Shown here piece by piece: positions 54,867-64,000 of a stretch of DNA of 64,000 bases. The stretch is from Taudactylus pleione. Its lineage: Eukaryota > Chordata > Amphibia > Anura > Myobatrachidae. The position numbers and the translations under genes were made by a program. Numbering within the stretch: the first letter of the stretch is position 1; every line of letters starts with the position of its first letter. The notes beneath the pieces were generated by a model that was not told the origin of the DNA, did no database searches, and saw nothing but the letters and a program-made list of their open reading frames with translations. The stretch lies in NCBI GenBank assembly GCA_031769625.1, contig JAUIMM010000188.1, forward strand, positions 6,885,001-6,949,000, in the 5' to 3' direction.

Positions 54867-56119
54867 GTATGATGCTAGTCGCGGTGTATAATGCACCCAG
54901 TCGGCACCTCTTGTGTTCTAGCTATGCTTATTCGCACCATCTCAATCCTGATGATGCTGAAATACTCCCATTCTCCTAAACCATCTTCCAGTCCACACCA
55001 CTGAATACCCCTGGACTCTATTCTTTGCTGTACTCCTAGTGTAGGATGTCACTGGCCGATATGGTCATTAGTCTGAAGTGTCCAGAGTCATCACTCGCGT
55101 GAGTGGCAAAATTTTCAACCTGTCGTTCATTGATCGGGTCTGAATGACCGTTACAGACAAATGTAAGGCCAACACCAGACCACACTTATGCCCTCACTGA
55201 CTTACCTGCTTTTGGGATCTATTTTTCATTATTTTTTGTTCTGTGCTTCATAAAGCCCCATCTTATTTTCCTTCGCTACCATTGCTAACACCTATATACA
55301 TGCACTCATCATTTCCCATAGTGATTATTGTAACCCTATGCTAACCAGTATGCCATCCTCAAAGCAGGCTCTGCTCTAATTCATCTTAGCTGTCACTGCC
55401 AGATCACACATGGAACGTAGTCAGGTTGTCACCAATTACAGTATTAACAGTAAGTAGGTCAGCACATAATGTTGAATGTCCTAATGTCTACATGGTTAAT
55501 GTCGGCAATAGAAATGTTGGGGTTAGGTTTAGGCTTAAAATTGGGTATCAACCTTAAGTAACAGTCAACATTTTTTTTTTCCTTGTATACAATGTTGACA
55601 TTTTGTCTGTACGTCGATATTATGGTGTCTACATAATGACTGACAGCGTCTTGATTGTTGCAAAAATATAATGGTCTTTCTGCAGGTGTCCTCCAGAGGA
55701 GAAGCCCCGCAGCATTGGAGACCGTATTTCCCCAGCAGGGTTTCCGACTGAAGCCCTGCAAGACTAGGGGAATAGAGAGGGGGTTATAGTTTCTATAGAG
55801 ATGTGGTTTAGATAGAATGACTCTTTAGTTTAGTCTTTTTGTTGGTCCTATTTTATTATAAAGCCTAGCTTCCCAATTTATATCAGTAACATGCTGATAA
55901 TGGCATTCCTCCATGCTGTCCATGGTATTGAGATAATTGCGGAGGCAGAGGAGGGTTACTAGCATCACTGGGCTCAGATTTACAATGAGTGCGTTTCATG
56001 GACTCTTATTAAAGATATCTAGAATTTAAGGTAAGATCTCACTAGGTTTTTGCTTGTACCTCATGCCATCGTTACAGGAAGACCTGATTTAATATGAATA
56101 ATGTTATTTGACGTTGCAG
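54867..56119. other. acaa2 intron 2, nothing recognised
   Basis: No clear transposon ends. A T run lies at about 55571-55580. Confidence 0.45.
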
Positions 56120-56248
56120 ACGGCCACCGATGCGATCTACCTGGCCAGACATGTTGCTCTCCGTGCAGGGATACCCGTACCTGTACCAGCTCTAACCGTC
56201 AACAGGCTCTGCGGCTCCGGCTTCCAGTCCATTGTCAGTGGGTGTCAG
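56120..56248 (+). CDS. acaa2: acaa2 exon 3 (residues 62-104), nucleophilic Cys92
   Basis: 129 bp, phase 0 at both ends. It holds DAIYLARHVALRAGIP and NRLCGSGFQSIVSGCQ. The Cys of RLCGSG is the acyl-accepting nucleophile of thiolases. Confidence 0.95.
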
Positions 56249-56967
56249 GTACGGGAAAACAAACGTGCTCATTATTCAGATAAATCCGTCGCCAGTAGTT
56301 ACGTAACCGCCAAACATTCTTTTGCTGATTTGAATCTAACACAACCGAAAATCCGTGTTGGATGTTACTTTACAGTTATAGCCCATCGGTGACTTTATAC
56401 AATGCTGCTACAAAGTACTTGTGTACATCCCTGCGTCCGAGGACTGAGACAGCGTCCGGACAAGCAGTAATTCCGATTGGTGCGTCCTTAGACCACCAAC
56501 CGGTATCCCCTTCGAAACTTGCACCAGCCCTATTGTACCTTCTCCATCTGAGAACGTCATCCTATGTGAGTGGCTGTACATCTCTGTATGCAGGCACTAT
56601 CAGCCACTCGCCACATAAGACGGTGCATCTCCGTGCCTGCGCTAAACCACCTCCCCTGTCACCGCCCAGGGACGCCCAATAAGTTTTCAACTCATGACTC
56701 CCGTGAGCCTCAATCGTAACCCCGATTCTGTGCGCACTCTGCACATGCGCAGTGTAACATAGACGCACGCACAGAAGAAAAGCATCGCTACGCTGCGTCC
56801 GACATTGTGCCTGACGCAGAATGGGTCCCTTGGTCTTTATTTGTTATTAGATAATAGTTGATCATACTGATATAGGGCTGGTAGATCACCTCTGCTGTTT
56901 GTACAGTGTATTGCAGATTATTCTCATTTCAGTCCGGCAAATATTGATTTCACCTTTCTTACCCCAG
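56249..56967. other. acaa2 intron 3, nothing firmly recognised
   Basis: GCGCACTCTGCACATGCGCAG-like words at about 56730-56752 hint at a MITE. No borders are seen. Confidence 0.4.
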
Positions 56968-57084
56968 GAAATTGCCCTAAGGGAGTCGGAGATTGTGCTC
57001 TGCGGGGGGTCTGAGAGCATGAGCCAAGCTCCATACGCTGTTCGGAATATCCGATTCGGTACCAAGCTGGGAACAGACATCAAG
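56968..57084 (+). CDS. acaa2: acaa2 exon 4 (residues 105-143)
   Basis: 117 bp, phase 0 at both ends. It encodes EIALRESEIVLCGGSESMSQ and VRNIRFGTKLGTDIK, near identical to human. Confidence 0.95.
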
Positions 57085-57210
57085 GTGATATTATTGTCCA
57101 AATTCTGAACATGTGACAGTGAGCTGGTCATGTGACCATTCTGTGATGACCTTGCTCTTTTTAGGGTCAACCTTGGATCTAATGGGTTGCTCTAAATTCG
57201 GTATATCTTG

Positions 57211-57230
57211 TGTGTGTGTGTGTATATATA

Positions 57231-57272
<42 letters not shown>
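57211..57272. repeat. (GT)n(TA)n compound microsatellite, acaa2 intron 4
   Basis: Alternating GT and TA blocks, a candidate polymorphic and Z-DNA-prone site. Confidence 0.93.
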
Positions 57273-57275
<3 letters not shown>

Positions 57276-57566
57276 TTTGTGCCCCTCGAGCAGGAGATGG
57301 TTGCTATGTTTTTCTTGCTATGTCAGTAGATAATTTGTTTCGGTATGCACGATGTGTGTTCTTATTTTTATCACCATATACAAGACCCTTCTGTGCTGGA
57401 GTAGCCTATATCTAATGAGCCTATTGCTCTAATTACGGCCAGCACGAATACTTTTTCCTGATGTCTGTGTATTATATGTGGTGTCTGCGTCCTGTAAATG
57501 CCATCACCGTATGGCCGTGCTTGCCGCTTGCTATATAGCTCAGTCTTCCACTCTCCATACCCCCAG

Positions 57567-57714
57567 ATGGAAGACACTTTGTGGGCTGGTCTCACCGACT
57601 CCCACATAAAGACTCCCATGGCCATCACAGCCGAGAACCTCGCCGAAAAATACGGCATCACCAGGCAGGATGTTGACAACTATTCCTTCCAGACGCAGCA
57701 GAGGTGGAAAGCCG
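57567..57714 (+). CDS. acaa2: acaa2 exon 5 (residues 144-192 plus 1 nt)
   Basis: 148 bp; acceptor TACCCCCAG, donor GTGAGT, ends in phase 1. It codes MEDTLWAGLTDSHIK, TAENLAEKYGI and QTQQRWKA. Confidence 0.95.
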
Positions 57715-58082
57715 GTGAGTTACTGATGGATGGATTTTGAAGGATCCCTGACATGTAAAGTATATATGTTGCCCATTATCGTAAATCCTCTTGGTGAGAA
57801 GCCCTGTTGGGGAGGCGCTGTAAACCAATAGCACATGGGGTGTGTGCAAAGCAGCAGCCTCCTCTCTCTCCCACTCCCTGCGAGATGTGTCCCTACGGCT
57901 GAGCTGCTATACAGCGGCTAGCGCTGGTGATCACACTGAACCCCTCCCCCCCCCTCCTCCCCCTGGATTCGCCACTGGTTAGAACCCGCCACCTATTGCC
58001 GGTTATACGTGTGTTCACATTGAGAAGGTGAATTTCATAACTAGCTACAATATACATGATCTGAATCTCATCCCTTCTCCAG
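57715..58082. other. acaa2 intron 5, nothing recognised
   Basis: C-rich run at about 57942-57964. No element seen. Confidence 0.45.
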
Positions 58083-58258
58083 CCCAGGACGCCGGATACT
58101 TCGCCGCTGAGATGGCTCCTATTGAATTAAAGTCGAAGAAAGGTCCTATTAAAATGGAGCAAGACGAGCACCCCAGACCGCAGACCACCTTGGAGCAGAT
58201 GGCAAAACTCCCCCCTGTGTTCAAGAAGGACGGCGTGGTGACTGCCGGAAACGCATCG
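58083..58258 (+). CDS. acaa2: acaa2 exon 6 (residues 193-251)
   Basis: 176 bp; completes a split Ala codon (G|CC). It codes QDAGYFAAEMAPIELKSKKG, RPQTTLEQMAKLPPVFKKDG and ends TAGNAS; donor GTGAGA. Confidence 0.95.
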
Positions 58259-58488
58259 GTGAGAGAGGCGCTATAGTTGTGTTACTAAACCAATGCATAG
58301 ATATGGCGGTCTTGGGGTAGGCTTCTTTGTCCTCCGTTGCCCTCGCTGAGGCCTTTTCTCAGACTTCCATGTTGGGAACAGCTCAACCACCTACTTTCCA
58401 TATACTTTGTATACCTCATTTATTTACCCCACTCTATTGCCGTATTTCTGTCCTTATTACATCCAGTAACACAGATTCTATGCCGCAG

Positions 58489-58618
58489 GGGATCTGTGAT
58501 GGAGCCGGCGTCGTAATTGTTGCCAGCGAGGAAGCCACCACCAAACACAAGCTCACCCCGCTGGCTAGGATCGTGGCGTACCACGCGTCTGGATGTGACC
58601 CCAAGATCATGGGCATTG
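58489..58618 (+). CDS. acaa2: acaa2 exon 7 (residues 252-294 plus 1 nt)
   Basis: 130 bp; acceptor TGCCGCAG, donor GTAAGG, ends in phase 1. It codes GICDGAGVVIVASEEA and GCDPKIMGI with the first base of Gly. Confidence 0.95.
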
Positions 58619-58957
58619 GTAAGGAGAAGTAATGTTCTCGGGAGTTTATACATTTTGGGGTCACGCGTTGTATTATAGGTTGTAGTATTATTATTATTAT
58701 TACAGTCATCATTCTAAGTGTTGGAACATGAGCTTTTTATTTCTTAGTGTTGCTAGTACAATATTCTATATTAAATATCACCTGTTAACTACATATAGTA
58801 GAGGTTTCATAATGGGGGCTCAACCAACATGCATTAGATTGCTGCCTGTCATTTCTCCAGGACCTTCTGGCACAAGACTGTAATGAGACCGTGTTGTGCC
58901 AGAGTGTTGAAGCCAGCTGGGAATATAACACAGAAAGTGCCATGGGCATGAGACCAA

Positions 58958-59262
58958 GGGGTAAATTTACTAAGATTCGAGATGGTCCCGCTTTTCAAAG
59001 AGATTAATCTCGCTGGAACTCCCCAAAACTCGGGTGATTTAATCACTTTTTATCTCTCAAATTTACCAACAGGCGATTTGAGGCAAATTGAGTTGGTCGA
59101 TGGTGAAGCAGAACGAAATATCTCTCCCGAGTATCTCGTTTTGCAGGAGATTACTCGCCCGAGATTGCAGTGTTTTCTCTCTGCAAATCTCTCCCGAGCT
59201 AGGAGCCTGCACATATCCGTGAGATATGTGCAGGCTGCTTTTGTGCTAGTCCTGTAAAAAAA
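58958..59262. mobile_element. MITE-like fragment (GGGTAAATTTACTAAGATTC)
   Basis: A left end of the TTTACTAAG type is followed by several CTCGCCCGAGATT and CTCTCCCGAG words. The right border merges with the next repeat. Confidence 0.5.
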
Positions 59263-59990
59263 AAAAACAGGTTAAATTCTTTAAAAAAAAAAAAAAAAAA
59301 AAGACGTGGGGTCTCCCCCCAACAGCCTATCCAGCCCCGGACTTGTCAGCCTGGCCTGGTACCTAAATTACGTGGAACAAAACGAGTAGGGTTTAGGTAC
59401 CAGCACCAGGCTGCAGGTCCAGTCCTGGTTTTAAATATGGAATCGGTATGATATCCCGGCTGCCGCATGGTCGGGAGTTCGAATTCCAGCAGCGGCAGGC
59501 CGACAAACCAGCAGAGCCCGGCAGCGGAAGCCCAACAGCGCTGAAAATCCCGATCGTCCTAAGATAAGTATCTACTAACCTAACCCCCCTAGCCCTCCCT
59601 AGGGGTGCATAAACCTAAGTCCCCCCCGGGTGCCCTAAACCTACCCCCCCCCCCCTGCGATTGGTTGTCCAATCGCGGCGCCCGGCATCCCTTCAATCAG
59701 GATGCCGGGCGCCTGTCTCCCGGCTTCGGGGAAATGACAGGCGTCTAGATATAGACGCCCGGCATTTCACCCTCGCTGGGATATGACAGTCGGGAAGCCA
59801 GCTGCTGGTATTAAGGCAGCCGGCTTCCCGATTGTATACCTTTAAATATAGGGGGAAAAAATTGTGTAGGGGTCCCCCTATATTTAAAACCAGCACCGGA
59901 CCCAAAACTACCGTGGTATAATGCCACAGCCAGGAGACCATATTACCAGGTTTCCAGGGCCAAAGCATTATCACCCCAAGCCGCTCAGGC
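59263..59990. mobile_element. Dispersed repeat (AACCAGCACC family) split by a telomere-like element
   Basis: CCTGGTTTTAAATATGG stops near 59444 and TTTAAATATAGGGGG resumes at 59841. The inserted element 59445-59840 has GGTATGATATCCCGGC and GCCGGCTTCCCGATTGTATACC ends, with a CCTAACCCCCC-type interior, the fourth copy of that family. Confidence 0.65.
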
Positions 59991-61226
59991 TAGTTTTGAG
60001 GCAGGTTAGTACTTTGTCGAGCCACCTTTTGCGGCAATTACAGCTGCAAGTCATTTTGGATAAGTCTCTATGAGCTTGCCACATCTTGCCCCTGGGATTT
60101 TTGCCCATTCCTCAAGGCAAAACTGCTCCAGCTCCTTCATGTTGGATGGTTTCTGCTCGTGAACAGCAATCTTCATGTCTGACCACAGATTCTCAATTGG
60201 ATTGAGATCCGGGCTTTGGCTAGGCCATTCCAACACATTTACATGTTTCCCCTTAAACCACTTGAGTGTTGCTTTAGCGGTATGCTTCGGGTCATTGTCC
60301 TGCTGGAAGGTGAACCTCCGTCCCAGTCTCAAATCACAGGCAGACTAAAACAGGTTTTGCCCAAGAATATCCCTGTATTTAGCACCATCCATCTTTCCCT
60401 TGACTCAAATCAGTTTCCCAGTCCCTACTGCTGAAAAACGATGGTGTTCTTGGGGTGATGAGATGTGTTGGGTTTGTGCCAGACATTTAGCGTGTTCCTT
60501 GGTGGCCGAAAAGTTCAATTTTAGTCTCATCTGACCAGAGCACCTTCCTCCATACATTTGGGGAGTCGCCCACATGCCTTTTGGCAAACTCTAATCGTGT
60601 CTTCTTATTTTTATCACTAAGTAATGGCTTTTTTCTGGCCACTCTTCCATAAAGCCCAGCTCTATGGAGTGTACGGCTTATTGTGGTCACATGCACAGAT
60701 ACACCAGTCTCTGCTGTGGAACTCTGCAGCTCCTTCAGGGTTACCTTTGGTCTCTGTGCTGCCTCTCTGATTAATGCCCTCCTTGCCCGGTCTGTGAGTT
60801 TTGGTGGGCGGCCCTCTCTTGGCAGGTTTATTGTGGTACCATGTTCTTTCCATTTGACCATTTGATGATGATGGATTTGATGGTGCTTCGGGGGATCATC
60901 AAAGATTTGGATATTTTTTTAGAACCCAACCCAGAATTGTATTTCTCAACAACTTTGTCCCTGACTTGTTTGGAGAGCTCCTTGGTCTTCATGGTGTGAT
61001 GCATCTTGCTTAGTGGTGTTGCTGCCTCTGGGGCCTTTCAGAAAAGGTGTGTATATACTGACAGATCATGTGACACTGAGATTTCACAGGTGGACTTCAT
61101 GTCACTAATTATGTGACTTTTTTGTGCAGATCCATCACCTAAAATTCAGATAAAAAAAAAATGACAGGTTGTAATGTAACAAAAGGGAAAAAGCCAAGGG
61201 GGTGAATACTTTTGCAAGGCACTGTA
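59991..61226 (-). mobile_element. Tc1/mariner element, broken transposase, acaa2 intron 7
   Basis: On the minus strand, 60861-60487 reads GRPPKLTDRARRALIREAAQ, then TTISRTLHRAGLYGR and VLWSDETKIELFG. These give the helix-turn-helix part and the first catalytic Asp (DET) of a Tc1 transposase. After at least one frameshift, 60332-60051 gives FQQDNDPKHTAKATLKWFK and WPSQSPDLNPIENLW, containing the second Asp and the Glu of DD34E. One terminal repeat, GGGTGAATACTTTTGCAAGG CACTG, ends at 61224 next to TA. The opposite end is lost near 59991. Confidence 0.9.
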
Positions 61227-61470
61227 AACTATATAAACCCTACATGCAGTAGGTCAGTAAGGAATTTCTGTGTGTGGGTTTTTTTGTTTTGTTTTTTTGC
61301 AAATTAAAATCCTCACATTCATTAGGAATGCAGAATAGATGTGCTTTTCATTGCGTAGTAAATCACATGTCCGCGTCACTAGGATGTATTCATAGATACA
61401 GGATGTATATACTGTTCAGTCCTTTATTTTCTGAGTCATGCTGGTAAATATTCTATTGTCTCCTCATTAT

Positions 61471-61623
61471 GGGGTAGATGTACAAAAACTTGGAGAGAAG
61501 TAAAGTGGGGAGAGAGAAAGTGCCAACCAATCAGCTCCTGCCATTTTTCAAACACAGCCTGTAGCCTGACAAGAGTTGATTGGTTGGTACTTTCTCTCTA
61601 CAAATCTTAGTACATCTACCTCT
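61471..61623. mobile_element. Palindromic MITE (GGGGTAGATGTACAAAAACT)
   Basis: The left GGGGTAGATGTAC pairs with the right GTACATCTACCTC, and the inner GCCAACCAATCAGCTC pairs with GAGTTGATTGGTTGG. Confidence 0.8.
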
Positions 61624-61671
61624 CTAGATCCCAGTGGTTTTATTAATTCGTTTGGTTTTCATGTCATTTAG

Positions 61672-61800
61672 AGGGAGATGCATCAAATCTCGTAAAAACT
61701 GAAGAAGTTGCCCTTAGCAACCAGTTAGTTTCTTGCTTGCACTCTTATACATTCTATAAAATGATGATTGGTCTTTAGAAGACTTGACACATCTCCCCCT
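61672..61800. mobile_element. Palindromic MITE, decayed (GGGAGATGCATCAAATCTCG)
   Basis: The left GGGAGATGCATCAAATC pairs with the right GACTTGACACATCTCCCCC. The inner arm has TAGCAACCAGTTAG. Confidence 0.65.
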
Positions 61801-62270
61801 TAATTTCTTGCCGATTGCATGATTTTAGACGCCTCTTACGATGAATTGTGTGGAAATCGTGTAGTATTTGGTTAGGAATACAATCCGATGCGTGCTCCCG
61901 CTGCTCTTGTATCGTATCTTATGATCAGACGTGCGGCCCATATTACCCGTCGTAATCGTATGCAGATCATGCCATGTATATGTGCATGCGATGCATCGTG
62001 CGTCCGAGCGGCGTCATTTGATTTATAGTCATTTATAAGATCGCATGTTTTAGTGAGGCACACGATCTATTGTATCACGACCCGTCGTACAGGGGCGAAT
62101 GATCGTACGTGAGATCGTATGTACATCGTGTGTCAAAAAAGCCCAAATCGTGCTTCCGGGACTGCCAGGGAGCTGCCGGGGAGTTCAGGGGAAATCGTAT
62201 GGTGAATAGCATCTTATGCTGGTTGTACTAGTGTATGGCCAGCATAAGTGTTGTCTGAGAGCAGGATCAC
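61801..62270. other. Unclassified MITE-like sequence with ATCGTA words
   Basis: Repeated GATCGTA, CGTACG and TCGTATG words fold locally. TGGCCAGCATAAG (62237-62249) and GCATCTTATGCTGGTTG (62209) form a dyad. Borders are not clear. Confidence 0.4.
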
Positions 62271-62463
62271 ATAGCTTTTACGTGACTGATCAGTACCCCA
62301 TATACAGTGTGATTTGATTGCAGTAGTGTCTCTCTTTTTTTAGAAGTTGCTCTTTTATGTAACATAACATGTAAGGGGTTTTCTAGTGCAGTTGGGGACC
62401 ACCTGAGGTAATGCGTTTTATTAACTGCGTATCTGCACAGATAAAGTACTGCACAGATCACTA

Positions 62464-62665
62464 TGGTGCAGGGTTGCATAAAATTGGATTTAAAAAAAAA
62501 TTAAATCAAAAACTGAATAATTTTGATTTAAATCAGATTTTTTTTGGATTTAGATAGGATTTTTTATTTACAATTTTTTTTTAAGTAAACGTTTAAAATT
62601 TTTAAACGTGTATTAAAATGTATTTATTTTTTTTTTATTTTTAAATCCAATTTTACCCTGCTATG
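62464..62665. mobile_element. AT-rich palindromic element (AAATTGGATTT ... AAATCCAATTT)
   Basis: GCAGGGTTGCATAAAATTGG at the left is mirrored by CCAATTTTACCCTGC at the right. TTTGATTTAAATCAGA lies inside. hAT type is likely from the CAGGGTTG end. Confidence 0.65.
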
Positions 62666-62699
62666 GTGTATGCAGGCTTTATTAGCTTATTTAAAAAAA

Positions 62700-63250
62700 A
62701 AAAAAAAAGTGTGTCCTCAAATCAGTAACCAGCCCCAGACCTCTGGGCCTGGGCTGGCATTGGAAAATAGGGGGAAAACCGGCATGTGTGTTTTTTCGTT
62801 TTTTTTTTTTTCAATAACCAGCACTTGGCAGAACCAGCCAGGGTGGCTGACACTATAGTAGGGTGACACGCAGCATGGACAACCAGCCCCAAAATGGTCA
62901 GCCTAGGGCTTGAATCTATCAGAAAGTAGGGACCCCAAATATAAAATGGGGTCTACCCTCCCGAGGGCTGAAAGCCCAGGGTTTTTCCCTGTGTTCCTGG
63001 TGACTGGATGTGGGGTTAATGGGTAATTAAGAGTTAATAATATTGTTCTTTACAGGCAGCCTACAATTCCCAGCGATCCTGCCCCAGCATGATGGCAAGC
63101 CCGGACATTAAGTGCCCGCTGGCACCTGTAGTCCGCCTGTAAAGAAAATAATAAAATGATCACTGGATACTGACACCGAATGTTGTAATACTTTATTACG
63201 GAACAGCCGCCACACATCACTCTTCCCCAAATTAATACCTTCTAAATCCT
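62700..63250. mobile_element. Dispersed repeat, third copy of the AACCAGCACC/CAGCATG family
   Basis: AACCAGCACTTGGCAGAACC, CCTGCCCCAGCATGATGGC and CGCTGGCACCTGTAGTCC parallel 41280-42070. Confidence 0.65.
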
Positions 63251-63344
63251 TAAGTCGGCATCCACGGGTCTTGGTAAAATAACCGAACGGAACCCAACAG
63301 ACAGGCTGCTGGCACAGCCACCGTGAAATGACAAGTCATTAGCG

Positions 63345-63478
63345 GACACTGCCATAGTAATGAATGGGGAAGAGCTGATTGGCTGATAACGGACACTTCC
63401 ATAGCAACCGTTCACATACTCTCAGCCAATCGGAGCTTCCCCATTCATTTCTATGGAAGTGTCAGCAAATCAGTTTAT
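63345..63478. mobile_element. Palindromic repeat (ACTGCCATAGTAATGAATGGGG)
   Basis: TAATGAATGGGGAAGAGCTGAT TGGCTGA pairs with TCAGCCAATCGGAGC and TTCCCCATTCATT. Confidence 0.7.
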
Positions 63479-63582
63479 TTCATAAATGACAACATTTCAT
63501 GCGTTTTGAACTGAGGGTTCCATGCGCGCTGTCATCGTATGGGGGGGGCGCTTCAGCTGTCTGTGCGCGAGTGGGGAGATAA

Positions 63583-63726
63583 GGGGGCAGATGTACTAAG
63601 CTCTGGAAAGTGATAAACAACCAACCAACCAGCTCCTAACTGTCACGTAACAGGCTGTGTTTGAAAAATGGCAGGAGCTGAGTTGTTGGTAGCTTATCAC
63701 TTACCAGAGCTTAGTACATCTGCCTC
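63583..63726. mobile_element. Palindromic MITE 100 bp upstream of acaa2 exon 8
   Basis: GGGGGCAGATGTACTAAGCT pairs with AGCTTAGTACATCTGCCTC, and the inner CCAGCTCCTAACTGTCACG with TGGCAGGAGCTGAG. Confidence 0.85.
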
Positions 63727-63825
63727 AAGACCTTATTATATAGCAGGTTATTTTACTGTGACTGTCTGGCTGGGAGATACGTCATGGACCTGTTACCTTT
63801 TTCTCTTTGCCATTTGGCTTTTTAG

Positions 63826-63896
63826 GTCCCGTTCCTGCCATTACTGAAGCACTTAAGAAAGCCGGACTGACCATCAAGGACATGGATCTGGTGGAG
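63826..63896 (+). CDS. acaa2: acaa2 exon 8 (residues 295-318)
   Basis: 71 bp; acceptor GCTTTTTAG completes a split Gly (G|GT). It codes PVPAITEALKKAGLTIKDMD then LVE; donor GTAACT, phase 0. Human continues VNEAFAPQ in the next exon, which is outside this window. Confidence 0.95.
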
Positions 63897-64000
63897 GTAA
63901 CTGATGACGTGGTTACTGGTCTTGCCCAAAGTGCTCTAATTCATAACCAGCCACGATACAGATATGAGGGGGAAAAAAAATTCTGTAACCATTTTCCGGC

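Larger units (their letters stand above)
47319..63896 (+). other. acaa2: acaa2, mitochondrial 3-ketoacyl-CoA thiolase (exons 1-8, gene continues beyond window)
   Basis: The enzyme performs the last step of mitochondrial beta-oxidation, splitting 3-ketoacyl-CoA with CoA to acetyl-CoA and a shortened acyl-CoA. The eight exons join without frameshift to 318 codons that align with human ACAA2 (397 residues) with no length change. The nucleophile Cys92 sits in NRLCGSGFQS, as in human. The conserved CGGSESMSQAPY, TAENLAEKYGI, QQRWKA, RPQTTLEQ and GCDPKIMGIG segments are present. The later catalytic residues (NEAFA, the GHPLG His and the second Cys near the C-terminus) lie in exons beyond 64000. Human ACAA2 keeps its N-terminus as a non-cleaved import signal, and MALLRGIFVVAAKRTPFG here is nearly the same. 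Confidence 0.95.

Noticed and set aside
60051..60861. A functional transposase gene
   Set aside because: The Tc1 frame is broken by at least one frameshift, and one end of the element is missing.

Overview
This is vertebrate nuclear DNA, most likely from a frog or another amphibian with a large, transposon-rich genome. The host genes have GT/AG introns. The repeat mix (DIRS, L1/Tx1-like and CR1/Rex1-like retroelements, Tc1, hAT and Harbinger-like DNA elements, many palindromic MITEs) is typical of amphibians. The species cannot be named from sequence alone.

Layout: positions 1-7457 are a tandem array of a 31-bp unit that runs off the left edge. Positions 7458-9700 are nested palindromic transposons. 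A complete seven-exon, 240-codon tetraspanin gene (TSPAN3/TSPAN36-like) is read on + from 9733 to 21233, with a poly(A) signal at 21476. About 26 kb of intergenic DNA (21.5-47.3 kb) follows, made almost wholly of decayed retroelements and MITEs. The mitochondrial 3-ketoacyl-CoA thiolase gene acaa2 starts at 47319 on +, and exons 1-8 (318 codons, in register with the human protein) are present. The last exon or exons lie beyond 64000. Its intron 1 carries a 29-bp minisatellite and nested MITEs, and its intron 7 carries a broken Tc1 transposase. I see no functional link between the two host genes. One is a membrane scaffold with a lysosomal-type C-terminal signal, the other a matrix enzyme of fatty-acid beta-oxidation.

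The most unusual structure is a transposon family of about 500-540 bp built as a chain of roughly ten short hairpins placed end to end. Six clear copies plus one relative are present (8704, 33964, 37450, 38493, 38995, 50940, 53612), most with exact 3-bp target duplications. Two copies sit inside older MITEs whose empty sites can be read. Between subfamilies the two arms of a hairpin change together, so the fold is kept while the sequence drifts. A second hairpin-chain family (37080 and 44037) shows the same arm covariation. Either the folded form is under selection, or the arms correct each other. Whether the family is already catalogued cannot be judged without a repeat-library search.

All exon borders were read by eye from splice signals and protein similarity. 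Repeat class names are inferred from termini, target duplications and recognisable protein fragments.
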